This document shows positions 63,238 through 64,000 of a stretch of DNA of 64,000 bases, in pieces. Under the pieces are notes generated by a model. It did not search any database and had not been told where the DNA came from. It saw nothing but the letters and a program-made list of their open reading frames with translations. The translations under genes and the position numbers were made by a program. Source of the DNA: Chryseobacterium sediminis. Its GTDB lineage: Bacteria > Bacteroidota > Bacteroidia > Flavobacteriales > Weeksellaceae. The DNA is taken from contig NZ_VUNZ01000001.1 in the NCBI RefSeq assembly GCF_008386505.1, forward strand, positions 124,001-188,000, read 5' to 3'. Every line of letters starts with the position of its first letter. Within the stretch, counting starts at the first letter, position 1.

Positions 63238-63666
63238 ATGAACTATAATAATTCAAATTGGAGCTCAGTACCTAAAGATGTTATTTTATTAGCAGTGAGA
63301 GTATTTGTTGGTTTTGCAATGCTGTCTCATGGCTTTCCAAAACTTCAGATGCTGTTGGCAGGCGGTAAAATCGAGTTTTTCGATTTTATGGGACTTGGCC
63401 CTCAGATATCTCTGATTCTTACGGTTTTTGCTGAATTTGTTTGTTCAATACTCCTTATATTAGGGCTTTTTACAAGAGTTGCTTTAGGTTTTCTGGTCTT
63501 TACCATGACCATTGCTGCTTTTGCAGTACACGGAGCAGATCCTTTTGAAAAAAGAGAAATGGCACTTGTCTATCTTTCCGTCTATCTTTTACTCATGGTA
63601 ATTGGGGCAGGAAAAGTTTCTGTAGATCATATGATAGAAAGAAGAAAAAGAGCTTCAGACTGGTAA
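63238..63666 (+). CDS. DoxX-family membrane protein
   Basis: 142 residues with four hydrophobic segments; LSHGFPKLQMLLAGG and a central AEFVCSILLILGLFTRVA fit DoxX. Role unknown, sometimes redox-related. Sixty-six bases after era and perhaps co-transcribed. Confidence 0.85.
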   Translation: MNYNNSNWSSVPKDVILLAVRVFVGFAMLSHGFPKLQMLLAGGKIEFFDFMGLGPQISLILTVFAEFVCSILLILGLFTRVALGFLVFTMTIAAFAVHGADPFEKREMALVYLSVYLLLMVIGAGKVSVDHMIERRKRASDW

Positions 63667-63685
63667 TTTTATAACAACATAAAAT

Positions 63686-63716
63686 AAAAGGCACTTCAGG
63701 AAATGAAGTGCCTTTT
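63686..63716. terminator. Bidirectional terminator
   Basis: AAAAGGCACTTCA and TGAAGTGCCTTTT, perfect 13 bp, loop GGAAA. Lies between doxX and the convergent small peptide gene. Confidence 0.9.
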
Positions 63717-63722
63717 CTGTTC

Positions 63723-63872
63723 TTAATAATTGCAATGAGGCAGGCACTCCCAAACCAAGTTTCCGTTTTCATCTCTCACTCTGCAAGCCATGTATCCCGA
63801 ATCACATAATGGGGCACTTCCTCCTTTAATTGTTTTCAGATTGCTCTTTGATAATTTTCTTAAATTTTTCAT
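63723..63872 (-). CDS. GG-leader peptide (bacteriocin-like precursor)
   Basis: 49 residues, too short for a 60-residue cutoff. The N-terminus MKNLRKLSKSNLKTIKGG is a double-glycine leader of the type seen in small Chryseobacterium bacteriocin-like proteins; cleavage after Gly18 would leave a 31-residue core with four Cys (residues 23, 30, 43, 47), able to form two disulfides or be modified. No peptidase-containing ABC transporter or modifying enzyme is in view, so the exporter must lie elsewhere. Confidence 0.78.
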   Translation of the reverse strand: MKNLRKLSKSNLKTIKGGSAPLCDSGYMACRVRDENGNLVWECLPHCNY

Positions 63873-63980
63873 ATTATTTTAATTTGTAAGATAAATGTAA
63901 TGAAAAAAGAAATATGACACCAAAAAGAGTCTTATTTTTTAATGTTAGAATTCTGTTAAAATTTACTACATTCGTAGAAA

Positions 63981-64000
63981 ATGAATTTATATGAAGATAA
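63981..64000 (+). CDS. Possible start of a gene running off the window
   Basis: ATG at 63981 or 63991 after TACATTCG (63967-63974), near a -7 element. Too little sequence to judge. Confidence 0.25.

Overview
The window looks like chromosomal DNA of a Chryseobacterium-type flavobacterium (Bacteroidota). It is AT-rich and carries SusC/SusD genes, several proteins ending in type IX secretion (T9SS) sorting domains, and flavobacterial promoters of the TTTG...TAnnTTTG type. Ribosome binding sites are poor, start codons are tightly coupled (TAATG), and short peptides with a GG leader occur. I see no rRNA, tRNA, insertion sequence, integrase or CRISPR array. Most of the window is ordinary core and accessory metabolism.

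Layout. 1-3.0 kb is the most accessory-looking part: the 3' part of an OLD-like ATPase/TOPRIM protein, a small membrane protein, a 600-base gap holding a dense set of nested inverted repeats (candidate structured RNA, about 2039-2235), and an orphan 172-residue protein. 3.1-7.2 kb holds three tandem M28 peptidases of the carboxypeptidase Q type; the first-transcribed one has lost active-site residues. 7.3-10.7 kb is a serine-biosynthesis cluster (serC, serA, DUF1015). 10.8-13.5 kb has a ferredoxin divergent from a LuxC-like acyl-CoA reductase, a small secreted protein and a Bax inhibitor-1 family membrane protein. 13.9-15.2 kb is a peroxiredoxin-thioredoxin-DUF6952 redox group. 15.4-21.2 kb has an M16 protease, an aspartate aminotransferase and another M28 peptidase. 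21.2-28.1 kb runs rsmG, a lipoprotein, a DUF922 protein, an AddB-like nuclease and a patatin/outer-membrane fusion, all on the plus strand. 28.3-31.6 kb has a T9SS lipase and glutaryl-CoA dehydrogenase.

31.7-44.4 kb is a complete beta-glucan utilisation locus. An MFS transporter and a NUDIX-winged-helix regulator are divergent from susC, susD, GH30, GH3, GH16 and GH30. The likely logic is endo-cleavage of beta-1,3-glucan by GH16, removal of beta-1,6 linkages by the GH30 enzymes, import by SusCD, hydrolysis to glucose by GH3, and uptake by the MFS protein.

44.6-64 kb is mixed core metabolism and envelope functions: fabI, tag, a uridine phosphorylase-like gene, a di-heme peroxidase fused to an imelysin-like region beside a T9SS PhoX-like protein, a leucine-rich repeat protein, SUI1, gpmI, an acyl-ACP desaturase, map, a methyltransferase, an SMR exporter, a Crp-type regulator, era and doxX. 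The last complete gene is a 49-residue GG-leader peptide with four cysteines in its core. Strong stem-loop terminators separate most convergent units, and several interspersed palindromic repeats lie between genes.
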